From: TMED26 sp002694075
GTDB lineage: Bacteria; Pseudomonadota; Alphaproteobacteria; Thalassobaculales; Thalassobaculaceae
Length of the DNA stretch: 64,000 bases
Assembly: GCA_036160575.1 (NCBI GenBank)
Contig: JAYYDT010000006.1
Coordinates: forward strand, 1 to 64,000
Direction of reading: 5' to 3'
The notes below the pieces were generated by a model. The model worked only from the letters and a program-made list of their open reading frames with translations, ran no database searches and had not been told where the DNA came from. The translations under genes and the position numbers were made by a program. Below, piece by piece: positions 34,836-43,640 of the stretch. How positions within the stretch are numbered: position 1 is the first letter of the stretch; each line of letters begins with the position of its first letter.

Positions 34836-36416
34836 ATGACAAATACCTCGTCTTTTTCCGCGCCGACCGGTCCCGTCGTCTTGTGTATCCTGGACGGGTG
34901 GGGTGAGCGTGCGGCGGCCGCCGACAACGCTATCAGCAGCGCCGCGACGCCGATTTATGACCGATTGCGTGACAGCTGTCCGCGTGGGCTGATCGACGCT
35001 TCGGCCGGGGCTGTCGGGTTGCCCGAGGGCCAAATGGGGAATTCAGAGGTCGGCCATATGAACATCGGGGCCGGCCGGGTGGTGATGCAGGATCTGCCGC
35101 GGATCGACCGCGCCGTCGCGGATGGTAGCTTGGCCGCCGACACGCGTTTGGCGCGCTTTGTCGCGCGGGTCAAAGAGGCGGGCGGCCGCGCCCATCTGTT
35201 GGGCCTGTTATCGGCCGGCGGGGTGCATTCCCATCGCGATCATATGCTGGCCTTGGCGCGGACCCTCCGCGCCGCCGGTTTGGACGTGGTGATCCACGCC
35301 GTGCTCGATGGCCGCGATACGCCGCCGCGGGCGGCCGACGCGGATTTACCGGGTTTTCTCGACGATCTTGGCGAGACGGCGCGAGTGGTCACCGTGTGTG
35401 GCCGTTTTTTCGCCATGGATCGGGATCAGCGATGGGAACGGGTGGTCGAGGCGCACCGCGCCATCGCCGGCGGCGACGGGGTGGTTGCCGACGATCCCCT
35501 GGCGGCGCTGTACGCGGCCCGCGCCCGCGATGAGAGCGATGAATTCGTGCAGCCCAGTGTGGTCGCCGGCTATAGCGGCATGGCCGACGGCGACGGGTTG
35601 CTGATGGCCAACTTCCGCGCCGACCGGGCGCGTGAGATTTTAACCAGCCTGGTCGATCCGGATTTTGACGGCTTTACCCGTGGCACGCCGCCGGCCTTCG
35701 CCGATCGGCTGGGCATGGTGTCCTATTCGCAGGCCTTGGATCAGTGGTTTGACGCTTTGTTTCCCCCCCTTGATCTGGCGGACACCCTGGGTGAGGTCGT
35801 GGCCGCCGCCGGCAAGCGGCAGATGCGCATCGCCGAGACCGAGAAATATCCGCACGTGACATTCTTTTTAAACGGTGGGCGCGAGGAAGAATTCGCCGGT
35901 GAAACGCGGGTTCTGATTCCCTCGCCCAAGGTCAAAACCTACGACCTTCAGCCGGAAATGTCGGCCGCCACGGTCTGTGACCGTCTGGTCGCGGCGATTG
36001 AAGGCGGCGATTTCGACCTGATCATCTGCAATTTCGCCAACCCCGACATGGTCGGTCACACCGGCGTCATGGCGGCGGCCGTGCGCGCGGTGGAAACCGT
36101 CGACCATTGTCTCGGTCGTCTAGAGGCGGCCATCGCCAAAACCGGTGGCCGGATGTTGGTCACCGCCGACCATGGCAATATCGAACAAATGCGCGATCCG
36201 GCCATTGATGGACCACACACCTCGCACACCACCAATTTGGTGCCGGCATTGTTGATCGGCGGGCCGTCCGCGGTCACCAGCCTACGCCCCGGCCGGCTGG
36301 CCGATGTCGCGCCAACCATATTGGCGCTGATGGGGCTAGCGGCGCCGGCGGTGATGACTGGGAACTCGCTTTTGGTCACCGAAGATGGCGGCACGGCGGC
36401 GGTTGCGGCTGAGTAG
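34836..36416 (+). CDS. gpmI: 2,3-bisphosphoglycerate-independent phosphoglycerate mutase
   Basis: This is a 526-residue iPGM of the alkaline-phosphatase superfamily, interconverting 3- and 2-phosphoglycerate. The metal Asp20 is in CILDGWGER and the phosphorylated Ser70 in GNSEVGHMNIGAGR. Later metal residues are in NFANPDMVGHTG and TADHGNIEQM. The final 32 bases overlap the envC-like gene. Two manganese ions per site are expected from the family. Confidence 0.96.
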   Translation: MTNTSSFSAPTGPVVLCILDGWGERAAAADNAISSAATPIYDRLRDSCPRGLIDASAGAVGLPEGQMGNSEVGHMNIGAGRVVMQDLPRIDRAVADGSLAADTRLARFVARVKEAGGRAHLLGLLSAGGVHSHRDHMLALARTLRAAGLDVVIHAVLDGRDTPPRAADADLPGFLDDLGETARVVTVCGRFFAMDRDQRWERVVEAHRAIAGGDGVVADDPLAALYAARARDESDEFVQPSVVAGYSGMADGDGLLMANFRADRAREILTSLVDPDFDGFTRGTPPAFADRLGMVSYSQALDQWFDALFPPLDLADTLGEVVAAAGKRQMRIAETEKYPHVTFFLNGGREEEFAGETRVLIPSPKVKTYDLQPEMSAATVCDRLVAAIEGGDFDLIICNFANPDMVGHTGVMAAAVRAVETVDHCLGRLEAAIAKTGGRMLVTADHGNIEQMRDPAIDGPHTSHTTNLVPALLIGGPSAVTSLRPGRLADVAPTILALMGLAAPAVMTGNSLLVTEDGGTAAVAAE

Positions 36417-37671
36417 CCGCCTTTTCTGGATCGCGGCGATTGGCGCCGCGGTGGCGGGCCACGCCGCCGCCGCGCCGGCCGACACGGCGGCCGCCGCGAC
36501 AACTGAAAAACTCAAACAAGTCGAAGGCGCGTTGACGCGCGCGCGGCGCGACCACGACAATGTGCGGAGTTTGAAAGCCACCTTGGCCCAAGAGGTAACG
36601 GCGGTGCGCGCGGCCCTACGCATCGCCGCCGCCGAGGCTCGCGACCATCAACGGGGGTTGCAGGCGGCCGAGCGGCGGCTGGCGGAATTGGGCCGGTCGG
36701 CGGCGCGCGCGCGGGCCCTTTTGGCGGTCCGGCGGCGGGCTTTGGCGGCGGTGTCCGGTACCTTGCAAACCTTGGTCCGCCGCCCGCCCGAAGCGTTTGT
36801 CAGTGGCGCTTACTCGGCCCTCGACATGGCCCGCACCAGCGCCCTTTTGGATGGCGCGGCGACACGCATCGCGGCGGCCGCCGCTGATCTGCGCGAACAA
36901 TTGGCGACGGTCGCCCAAACCACCGCCGCGATCCGTGTCGAACGGGCCAATTTGGCGGTGGCGGTCGCCGCCTTTGAGCGTCAGCGCGGCAAGCTTGACG
37001 GATTATTGGCGGAAAAGGCCCGGTTGTTGGCCTCCGTCAACGCCGCCGACGCGACTTGGCGGGCGCGGATGGAGGCGTTGGCCGGCTCGGCCCGCGATCT
37101 GCGTGGGTTGTTGGAACAATTGTCCCTCCATCGCCGGGCCGAAGGGCGCGCCGCCGACCGTTTGGCGGCGCTGGCCGTGCCAATCCCGCCGCCGGGAACC
37201 CGGCCGCCCGGCGTGTCGCCGCTGACCGCGCCGGGAGGATTGTTCACTCAATCGATCCTGGCGCGCAAAGGCCAGTTACCGGCGCCGGTGATTGGGCGCG
37301 TGGTGCAAGGCTTTGGGCGCCGCGATGGCCGCGGGCAGATCACCAAGGGAGTGGCGATCCGCAGCCGTGCCGGCGCGCCGGTGGTGGCGCCTTTTGACGG
37401 TCGCGTGTTATATGCTGGTCCGTTCCGCAGCTATGGCTTGATATTAATCATTGATCACGGCCAAGGATATCATACCTTGTTGGCTGGATTGGGGCGCCTG
37501 CACATGGCCGTTGGCCAAACTGTTTTGGCGGGTGAGCCAATTGGGGTGATGGCGCGAGACAAGGAGCTTTCGGCCGACCGGCTGGACCTCTATCTTGAGC
37601 TGCGCCACGATGGCACGCCAATTGATCCGCTACCCTGGTTGGCTTTGGAAACGGGAATTGCGAGTGGCTAG
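36385..37671 (+). CDS. EnvC-like murein hydrolase activator (degenerate LytM domain)
   Basis: This 428-residue exported protein has a signal peptide (about 11-30), a long coiled coil (40-270) and a C-terminal LytM/M23 domain (310-425). Catalytic M23 positions look lost: the first His/Asp region reads ITKGVAIRSRAGAPV, and the HxH region reads DLYLELRHDG. This degeneracy is the hallmark of EnvC-type proteins, which activate periplasmic amidases at the division site rather than cutting murein. It lies between gpmI and ctpA as in many alphaproteobacteria. Confidence 0.88.
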   Translation: MAARRRLRLSSRLFWIAAIGAAVAGHAAAAPADTAAAATTEKLKQVEGALTRARRDHDNVRSLKATLAQEVTAVRAALRIAAAEARDHQRGLQAAERRLAELGRSAARARALLAVRRRALAAVSGTLQTLVRRPPEAFVSGAYSALDMARTSALLDGAATRIAAAAADLREQLATVAQTTAAIRVERANLAVAVAAFERQRGKLDGLLAEKARLLASVNAADATWRARMEALAGSARDLRGLLEQLSLHRRAEGRAADRLAALAVPIPPPGTRPPGVSPLTAPGGLFTQSILARKGQLPAPVIGRVVQGFGRRDGRGQITKGVAIRSRAGAPVVAPFDGRVLYAGPFRSYGLILIIDHGQGYHTLLAGLGRLHMAVGQTVLAGEPIGVMARDKELSADRLDLYLELRHDGTPIDPLPWLALETGIASG

Positions 37672-38997
37672 ATGATGAGTTTTTGGAAACGGGCCACGAC
37701 CGGACGGCGGCGTTGGGTCACGGGCCTCGCCACCGTCGCCGTCGCCGCCACCCTGTCGGTCACCTGGATGGCCGCGGCGGCGCCGACCGATCGGTCGGAG
37801 ACATATCGCCAATTGAATCTGTTCGGCGATGTGTTTGAGCGGGTGCGCGCCAACTATGTCGACCAGATTGATGTCAAAGACCTGATCGAGGCGGCGATCA
37901 ATGGCATGTTGACCTCGCTCGACCCCCATTCCAGCTATTTGAACGCCGAAAGTTTCCAGGACATGCAGGTCCAAACCCGCGGCGAGTTTGGCGGTCTCGG
38001 CATCGAAGTGACGATGGAGGGGGGACTGATCAAGGTGGTCTCGCCAATCGACGGCACCCCGGCGTTCAAGGCCGGCCTCAAGCCGGGCGATTACATCAGC
38101 CATATCGATGGTGACGCGATCCTTGGCCTAACCTTGAGCGAGGCCGTCGACCGCATGCGCGGGCCGGTGGACAGCGATATCACCATCACCATCCGCCGCG
38201 CCGGAGAAGAGCCCTTCGATGTCACTTTGCAGCGGGCCGTGATCAAACTGCGCTCTGTGCGGAGCCGGGTGTTCGATGACGTTGGCTATGTGCGGATCAC
38301 CACCTTCAACGAACAGACCGGCACCTCGCTGGAAACCGCGATGGCGACCTTGCGCGACAAACTGGGCAGCAAGGGCGCCGGTTACGTGATTGACCTGCGC
38401 AATAATCCGGGCGGTTTATTGACCCAGGCGATTGCCGTTTCCGACGCCTTTCTGGAGCGCGGCGAAATCGTCTCGACGCGCGGCCGCGACCCCAAGGACC
38501 ACACTCGCGCCAACGCCCGGCCTGGTGATTTGGCCGAGGGCAAGCCGCTGGTGGTGTTGATCAACGGCGGCTCGGCCTCGGCCTCGGAAATTGTCGCCGG
38601 CGCCCTGCAGGACCATAATCGGGCGGTGGTTTTGGGCACCCGCTCGTTTGGCAAGGGCTCGGTGCAGACGGTCATGCAACTGCGCGGCCATGGGGCCATG
38701 CGCCTGACCACGGCGCGCTACTACACGCCTTCCGGCGCGTCGATCCAGGCCAAAGGCATCACCCCGGATATCGTCGTGCCGTTGGCGCGGATCGAGAACC
38801 TGGAACCTAACGGTCAGCGGCGCGAGGCCGATTTACGTGGCGCGCTTGCCAATCCGGAGGGCGCCGACGCCGACACGGGTGAGGCGGCGCAAACCGAGGG
38901 TGCAAACAAATCGCCGGCCAATACGGATTTTCAGTTGGCGCGGGCGCTTGATTTGCTGCGCGGTTTGCATGTGTTTGAGCGCCGCGCGGAAAATTGA
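37672..38997 (+). CDS. ctpA: C-terminal processing peptidase CtpA (S41)
   Basis: This 441-residue S41 protease has a signal/anchor (about 14-36), a PDZ domain (100-190, GEFGGLGIEVTMEGG; AGLKPGDYISHIDG) and a catalytic domain with Ser303 (GGSASASEIVAG) and Lys328 (RSFGKGSVQ). The 25-residue spacing matches the Ser-Lys dyad of the family. It processes periplasmic proteins. It directly follows the envC-like gene, and such amidase activators and CTPs often act together in envelope remodelling. Confidence 0.94.
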   Translation: MMSFWKRATTGRRRWVTGLATVAVAATLSVTWMAAAAPTDRSETYRQLNLFGDVFERVRANYVDQIDVKDLIEAAINGMLTSLDPHSSYLNAESFQDMQVQTRGEFGGLGIEVTMEGGLIKVVSPIDGTPAFKAGLKPGDYISHIDGDAILGLTLSEAVDRMRGPVDSDITITIRRAGEEPFDVTLQRAVIKLRSVRSRVFDDVGYVRITTFNEQTGTSLETAMATLRDKLGSKGAGYVIDLRNNPGGLLTQAIAVSDAFLERGEIVSTRGRDPKDHTRANARPGDLAEGKPLVVLINGGSASASEIVAGALQDHNRAVVLGTRSFGKGSVQTVMQLRGHGAMRLTTARYYTPSGASIQAKGITPDIVVPLARIENLEPNGQRREADLRGALANPEGADADTGEAAQTEGANKSPANTDFQLARALDLLRGLHVFERRAEN

Positions 38998-40235
38998 AGG
39001 CGCCGACGTTAAATATCCGGCGGTTCATGGGCCGCCGCGCCGACGATGGGGCGGGAGAAGCGGACGCCGCGGCCACCGCGCCGATATCGGACGACAACCT
39101 GACGACCGAGGACGATGTCACCGATTGGCTGGCCGAATCCGCCGAAGATCAGCCCACGCGCTGGAGCGGCCGGATTTTTCTCGCCGCGACCTTCACCCTT
39201 TGGCTGATCCTCGCCGGCGGTTTGGGTGGCCTGATCGGTTGGTTGTTGATGAACGGCCCCGATACCATCGCCGAACGCGAGGCGGCGCGCCCGCGAATGA
39301 GTGTCGCGATCACCTTGCCCGGTGCCAAAGCCGCCAATGACAGCGATGTCACAACCATGGCGCCGCAAGATGACGGCGCCATCTCCATGGCGGCGGTTGA
39401 CGGTCAAGCGGCGACCGGGGGCGGTAAGGGCGGTGATTTGGCGGGCGTCGAGGCCGACTTGTACGAGGACGGGCTGCATGGTTTTTTGCCCCGGGTCGCG
39501 GCCGATGGGCGTCAGCCCTGGCAGGTGTACCGGCGGCCGGCCAAGACCGATAAGCGGCCACGCATCGCCTTGTTGTTTACCGATATGGGTTTGTCCCAAG
39601 CCAACAGCGCGGCCGCGGTCCGCGACTTGCCCAGCGAGGTGAGCCTCAGTTTTTCGGCCTTGGCCAAAGGTCTCGAAAACCAGGTCGCCGCCGCGCGCCG
39701 TGACGGCCATGAGGTCTTCCTGGACCTGCCTATGGAGCCGAGCGATTACCCGCGCAGCGACCCCGGCCCCTACACCTTGTTGACCAGCGCCAGCCTGGTT
39801 GAAAATCTCGACCGCTTGGAATGGACCCTGGCCCAGGCCACCGGCTATGTCGGGGTGGTGACCAAAATGGGCGGCCGCTTCACCGCCGATAATGAAAGCA
39901 TGATGCCGGTCCTCGAAGCGCTCAAGAAGCGTGGCTTGATGTTTATCGACGCCCGCGCCTCGTCCCGTAGCTTGGCCATTGAATTGGCGACCACCCTGGC
40001 TCTCCCGCGGGCCTATGGCAACGCTGTGATCGACGCGGTGCCGGCGCGCGCCGACATTGAGCGGCGCTTGGCGGCGCTGGAGAATCGCGCGCGGATTGAC
40101 GGGGTGGCGGTCGGCTTGGCGCGCAATTACCCGGTCACCCTGGCGGTCGTGAAGGCGTGGTTAGCCGGTGTGGCGCAACGCAATTATCAACTCGTGCCGG
40201 TGTCGGCGGTCGCCGACGGGCAGCGGGGCCGCTAG
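38994..40235 (+). CDS. Divergent polysaccharide deacetylase family protein (DUF610/COG2861)
   Basis: This 413-residue protein has one TM near residues 61-85 (IFLAATFTLWLILAGGLGGL), a variable linker and a COG2861 domain from about 190: RIALLFTDMGLSQANSA, DLPSEVSLSFSALAKGLE, EVFLDLPMEPSDYP. Its function is unknown, but the gene habitually neighbours ctpA and envC, suggesting an envelope role. The start is a TTG overlapping the ctpA stop; an ATG at 39027 is an alternative. Confidence 0.86.
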   Translation: MKAPTLNIRRFMGRRADDGAGEADAAATAPISDDNLTTEDDVTDWLAESAEDQPTRWSGRIFLAATFTLWLILAGGLGGLIGWLLMNGPDTIAEREAARPRMSVAITLPGAKAANDSDVTTMAPQDDGAISMAAVDGQAATGGGKGGDLAGVEADLYEDGLHGFLPRVAADGRQPWQVYRRPAKTDKRPRIALLFTDMGLSQANSAAAVRDLPSEVSLSFSALAKGLENQVAAARRDGHEVFLDLPMEPSDYPRSDPGPYTLLTSASLVENLDRLEWTLAQATGYVGVVTKMGGRFTADNESMMPVLEALKKRGLMFIDARASSRSLAIELATTLALPRAYGNAVIDAVPARADIERRLAALENRARIDGVAVGLARNYPVTLAVVKAWLAGVAQRNYQLVPVSAVADGQRGR

Positions 40236-40243
40236 GAGGGCCG

Positions 40244-40750
40244 ATGGTGAGCGGCAGCGACAAGCCGGTGGCGGCTTATCGTCCGTGTGTGGGGGTCATG
40301 CTGATCAATCCGCGGGGCGGCGTGTTTGTCGGCAATCGTCGGGACACCGCCGGCAACGCTTGGCAGATGCCGCAAGGCGGCATCGATCCCGGTGAACGCC
40401 CGCTGGAGGCGGCCCGCCGCGAGCTGTGGGAGGAAACCGGCGTGCGCCGGGCGCGAATACTTGCCGAAAGCCGCGATTGGCATCGCTACGACTTTCCCCC
40501 TGGCCTTGCCGGTCGCCTATGGGACGGCCGTTTTCGCGGACAGATTCAAAAATGGGTGGTGATGGCCTTCGACGGCACCGATCGGGAAATCAACCTGACC
40601 GCCCATGAGCCGGAGTTTGATCGCTGGCGCTGGGTCGCTTTCGACGCTTTGCCAACCCTGGCGGTGCCCTTCAAACGCGCCACCTACCGCGCGCTGGTCA
40701 GCGAATTTGGCCATCTCGCCGGTGGTTTTGAGCACGCCGACAGCCGCTGA
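40244..40750 (+). CDS. rppH: RNA pyrophosphohydrolase RppH (Nudix)
   Basis: This 168-residue Nudix hydrolase removes pyrophosphate from mRNA 5' ends to start decay. It has YRPCVGVMLINPRGGVFVG, WQMPQGGIDPGE and the Nudix box ending AARRELWEETGV. AGGAGGG directly precedes the ATG at 40244. It ends the plus-strand run and converges on atpC. Confidence 0.95.
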   Translation: MVSGSDKPVAAYRPCVGVMLINPRGGVFVGNRRDTAGNAWQMPQGGIDPGERPLEAARRELWEETGVRRARILAESRDWHRYDFPPGLAGRLWDGRFRGQIQKWVVMAFDGTDREINLTAHEPEFDRWRWVAFDALPTLAVPFKRATYRALVSEFGHLAGGFEHADSR

Positions 40751-40780
40751 TTGGCACTTGTCGACGGTCTCGGCGACGAT

Positions 40781-41182
40781 TTAGGCGGCGGCCGCCGCCT
40801 TGGCTTCCAGCATTTGGATGCGCTGGCTCAACCGGGCGGTTTCCGGTCCGCCGGCGCTGTCTTTCAATTCGTCGCTGAGATTGGCGATTTCCTGATTAAC
40901 GGCGGCCGGATCGATTTCGCCGACCGGCACCGCCTCTTCGGCCAGCACGGTGCAGCGATCTTCGGTCACTTCGGCGAAGCCGCCGGCGATGAAAATACGT
41001 TCTTCCACCTGGCCGCCTTGATGGATATCGATGACGCCGGCGTTGAGGGTCGAAATCATCGGGGCGTGCCGGGGCAGCACGCCGAAATACCCTTCGGCGC
41101 CCGGCACGACAACCATTTCAACGTCCTTGGAGACCAGCAGGCGCTCGGGCGAGACCAGTTCGAAGGCGGTTGTTTCGGCCAT
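40781..41182 (-). CDS. atpC: F1 ATP synthase epsilon subunit
   Basis: This 133-residue epsilon subunit has the N-terminal beta barrel FELVSPERLLVSKDVEMVVV, PGAEGYFGVLPRHAPM and an Ala-rich C-terminal helix. It is the last gene of atpHAGDC and links the rotor to the c-ring. GGGGAAAAG lies upstream of the ATG. Confidence 0.96.
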   Translation of the reverse strand: MAETTAFELVSPERLLVSKDVEMVVVPGAEGYFGVLPRHAPMISTLNAGVIDIHQGGQVEERIFIAGGFAEVTEDRCTVLAEEAVPVGEIDPAAVNQEIANLSDELKDSAGGPETARLSQRIQMLEAKAAAAA

Positions 41183-41225
41183 ATCTTTTCCCCGTTAGGC
41201 GGCGACCGGCGACCGGTCGCGGTTG

Positions 41226-42653
41226 TTAAGCCGCTTCGGCGGCCATCGCTTTGGCTTTTTCGATGGCCTCGTCGATGCCACCGACCATGTAGAAGGCGGC
41301 TTCCGGCAGATCGTCGTAATCGCCGGCGACAATGCCTTTAAAGCCCTTAATGGTTTCTTCCAGGCTGACCAGCTTGCCGGGCGAGCCGGTGAAGATTTCC
41401 GCGACGTGGAAGGGCTGCGACAAGAAGCGCTGAATCTTGCGCGCCCGCGCCACCACCATGCGGTCTTCCTCGGACAATTCGTCCATGCCCAAAATAGCGA
41501 TAATGTCTTGCAGAGATTTGTAACGCTGCAGGACTTCCTGGACTTCCCGCGCGACCGCGTAATGGTCGTCGCCGACGATCCGCGGGTCGAGCATGCGCGA
41601 TGTCGAGTCGAGCGGGTCGACCGCCGGATAAATGCCCAATTCGGCGATCTGCCGCGACAACACCGTGGTCGCGTCCAAATGCGAGAACGAGGTCGCTGGC
41701 GCCGGGTCGGTCAAGTCATCCGCGGGCACGTAGATCGCCTGCACCGAGGTGATCGACCCTTTTTTGGTGGTCGTGATCCGCTCCTGCAGGGCGCCCATGT
41801 CGGTCGCCAATGTCGGCTGATAGCCCACCGCCGACGGGATCCGGCCCAGCAGCGCCGACACTTCCGAGCCGGCCTGGGTGAAGCGGAAGATATTGTCGAC
41901 AAAGAACAGCACGTCCTGGCCTTCCTCGTCGCGGAAATACTCGGCCAGGGTCAGCCCGGCCAGGCCAACCCGGGCACGGGCGCCCGGCGGCTCGTTCATC
42001 TGACCGTAGACCAGAGCGGCTTTCGAGCTGGCCGGGTCGCCGGGTGTGATGACGCCGGACTCGACCATTTCCTCGTACAAATCGTTCCCTTCGCGGGTCC
42101 GCTCGCCGACCCCGGCGAACACCGAGTAACCGCCGTGCGCCTTGGCGACGTTATTGATCAATTCCATGATCAACACCGTTTTGCCGACGCCGGCGCCGCC
42201 GAACAGGCCAATCTTGCCGCCCTTGGCGTAAGGCGCCAGCAGGTCGACGACCTTAATGCCGGTTTCCAAAATCTCGGCTTCCGTCGACTGATCGATAAAC
42301 TCCGGCGCCTCCCGGTGGATCGGCGAGCGCATGTCGGCGCCGACTTCCGGGCCATCGTCGATCGGCTCGCCGATAACGTTCAAAATCCGGCCCAGCGTTT
42401 TTGGGCCGACCGGCACCGTGATCGGCGCGCCGGTGTCCTCGACCTTGCGGCCGCGCACCAGACCCTCGGTGGAGTCCATGGCGATGGTCCGCACGGTGTT
42501 TTCGCCCAGATGCTGCGCCACCTCAAGGACCAGCGCGTTATCGCCGTTTTGCGTGTGCAGCGCGTTCAAGATCTCCGGCAAATCGCCGTCGAACTGCACG
42601 TCGACAACGGCGCCGATGACCTGGGTGATCGTTCCAACCGCATTATTCGCCAT
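41226..42653 (-). CDS. atpD: F1 ATP synthase beta subunit
   Basis: This 475-residue catalytic subunit has the P-loop GGAGVGKTV, the arm ERTREGNDLYEEM and the DELSEEDRMVVARARKIQRF region near the C-terminus. It is the most conserved gene of the operon. GGAGCGAGAC precedes the ATG. F0 genes are not in the window, as expected where F1 and F0 operons are split. Confidence 0.98.
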   Translation of the reverse strand: MANNAVGTITQVIGAVVDVQFDGDLPEILNALHTQNGDNALVLEVAQHLGENTVRTIAMDSTEGLVRGRKVEDTGAPITVPVGPKTLGRILNVIGEPIDDGPEVGADMRSPIHREAPEFIDQSTEAEILETGIKVVDLLAPYAKGGKIGLFGGAGVGKTVLIMELINNVAKAHGGYSVFAGVGERTREGNDLYEEMVESGVITPGDPASSKAALVYGQMNEPPGARARVGLAGLTLAEYFRDEEGQDVLFFVDNIFRFTQAGSEVSALLGRIPSAVGYQPTLATDMGALQERITTTKKGSITSVQAIYVPADDLTDPAPATSFSHLDATTVLSRQIAELGIYPAVDPLDSTSRMLDPRIVGDDHYAVAREVQEVLQRYKSLQDIIAILGMDELSEEDRMVVARARKIQRFLSQPFHVAEIFTGSPGKLVSLEETIKGFKGIVAGDYDDLPEAAFYMVGGIDEAIEKAKAMAAEAA

Positions 42654-42710
42654 TCGTCTCGCTCCATTCCATCGGGGCTCGCCCCCGATCTCGTGTCAAA
42701 AATGGTCCGG

Positions 42711-43598
42711 TCAAAGCGCCTCGGCGCCGGAGATGATTTCAATCAATTCTTTGGTGATCGCCGCCTGACGGGTTCGGTTGTAGTTGAGAGTCAAGCGGTC
42801 GATCATGTCGCCGGCGTTGCGCGTCGCGCTGTCCATCGCGGTCATGCGCGCGCCATGTTCACTGGCGTTGTTTTCCAACATGGCGCTGTAGACCTGGGTC
42901 GCGACATTACGCGGCAGTAAAGCCTCGAGGATGGATTCCTCGTCCGGTTCATATTCATACAGCGCGCTCGGGCCGGTTGGCGCCGCCGTCTCTTCGGCGA
43001 CTTCCGGCACGCGCGCCGGAATAATCTGATTCTCGGTGACGATTTGCGTCATCGCCGACTGAAAGGCGTTGAAAATCAGGGTGCAGACATCGAATTCACC
43101 GGCATCGAACATGTCGATAAGGCGGGTGGCGACGGTGTCGGCGGTGGTGAAGCCCACCGTCGGACGGTTGTAGCCTTCGAGGGTGTCGACGATCAGTTCG
43201 CCGAATTCTCGGTTAAGAGCGTCCCGGCCTTTGCGCCCGACACAAAAGATTTTCACCGTCTTGCCATCGGCCTGCAGGCGCCGAATGGCGGCCCGCGCGG
43301 CGCGCGTGATCGAGCTGTTGAAGCCGCCGCATAGGCCACGGTCAGCGGTCATCACCACCAAGAGATGGGTTTGCTCGGCACCGCTGCCGGCCAACAGGCG
43401 CGGCGCGTCACCACCGGTCGCCGCCGACGCCAGAGCGGCGATCATACGGTTCATACGGTCGGCGTACGGGCGTCCGGCTTCGGCCAATTCCTGGGCCCGC
43501 CGCAGTTTGGCGGCGGACACCATTTTCATCGCCGATGTGATCTTGCGCGTCGACTTGACGCTGTTGATCCGGTTCCTGAGATCCTTAAGGCTCGGCAT
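42711..43598 (-). CDS. atpG: F1 ATP synthase gamma subunit
   Basis: This 295-residue central-stalk subunit starts MPSLKDLRNRINSVKSTRKI, has TADRGLCGGFN and ends with MIDRLTLNYNRTRQAAITKE, all typical of the family. The middle includes the alphaproteobacterial insert-like Glu-rich loop (EVAEETAAPTGPS). Confidence 0.97.
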   Translation of the reverse strand: MPSLKDLRNRINSVKSTRKITSAMKMVSAAKLRRAQELAEAGRPYADRMNRMIAALASAATGGDAPRLLAGSGAEQTHLLVVMTADRGLCGGFNSSITRAARAAIRRLQADGKTVKIFCVGRKGRDALNREFGELIVDTLEGYNRPTVGFTTADTVATRLIDMFDAGEFDVCTLIFNAFQSAMTQIVTENQIIPARVPEVAEETAAPTGPSALYEYEPDEESILEALLPRNVATQVYSAMLENNASEHGARMTAMDSATRNAGDMIDRLTLNYNRTRQAAITKELIEIISGAEAL

Positions 43599-43640
43599 TT
43601 ATCGGTCCTTTGACGATCCGTTGGCGCGCGTCGCCGTGGG

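Noticed and set aside
41223..42920. 565-codon open frame on the plus strand
   Set aside because: It is antisense to atpD and atpG, whose products are unmistakable. High GC keeps the opposite frame open, and its translation shows no family features.
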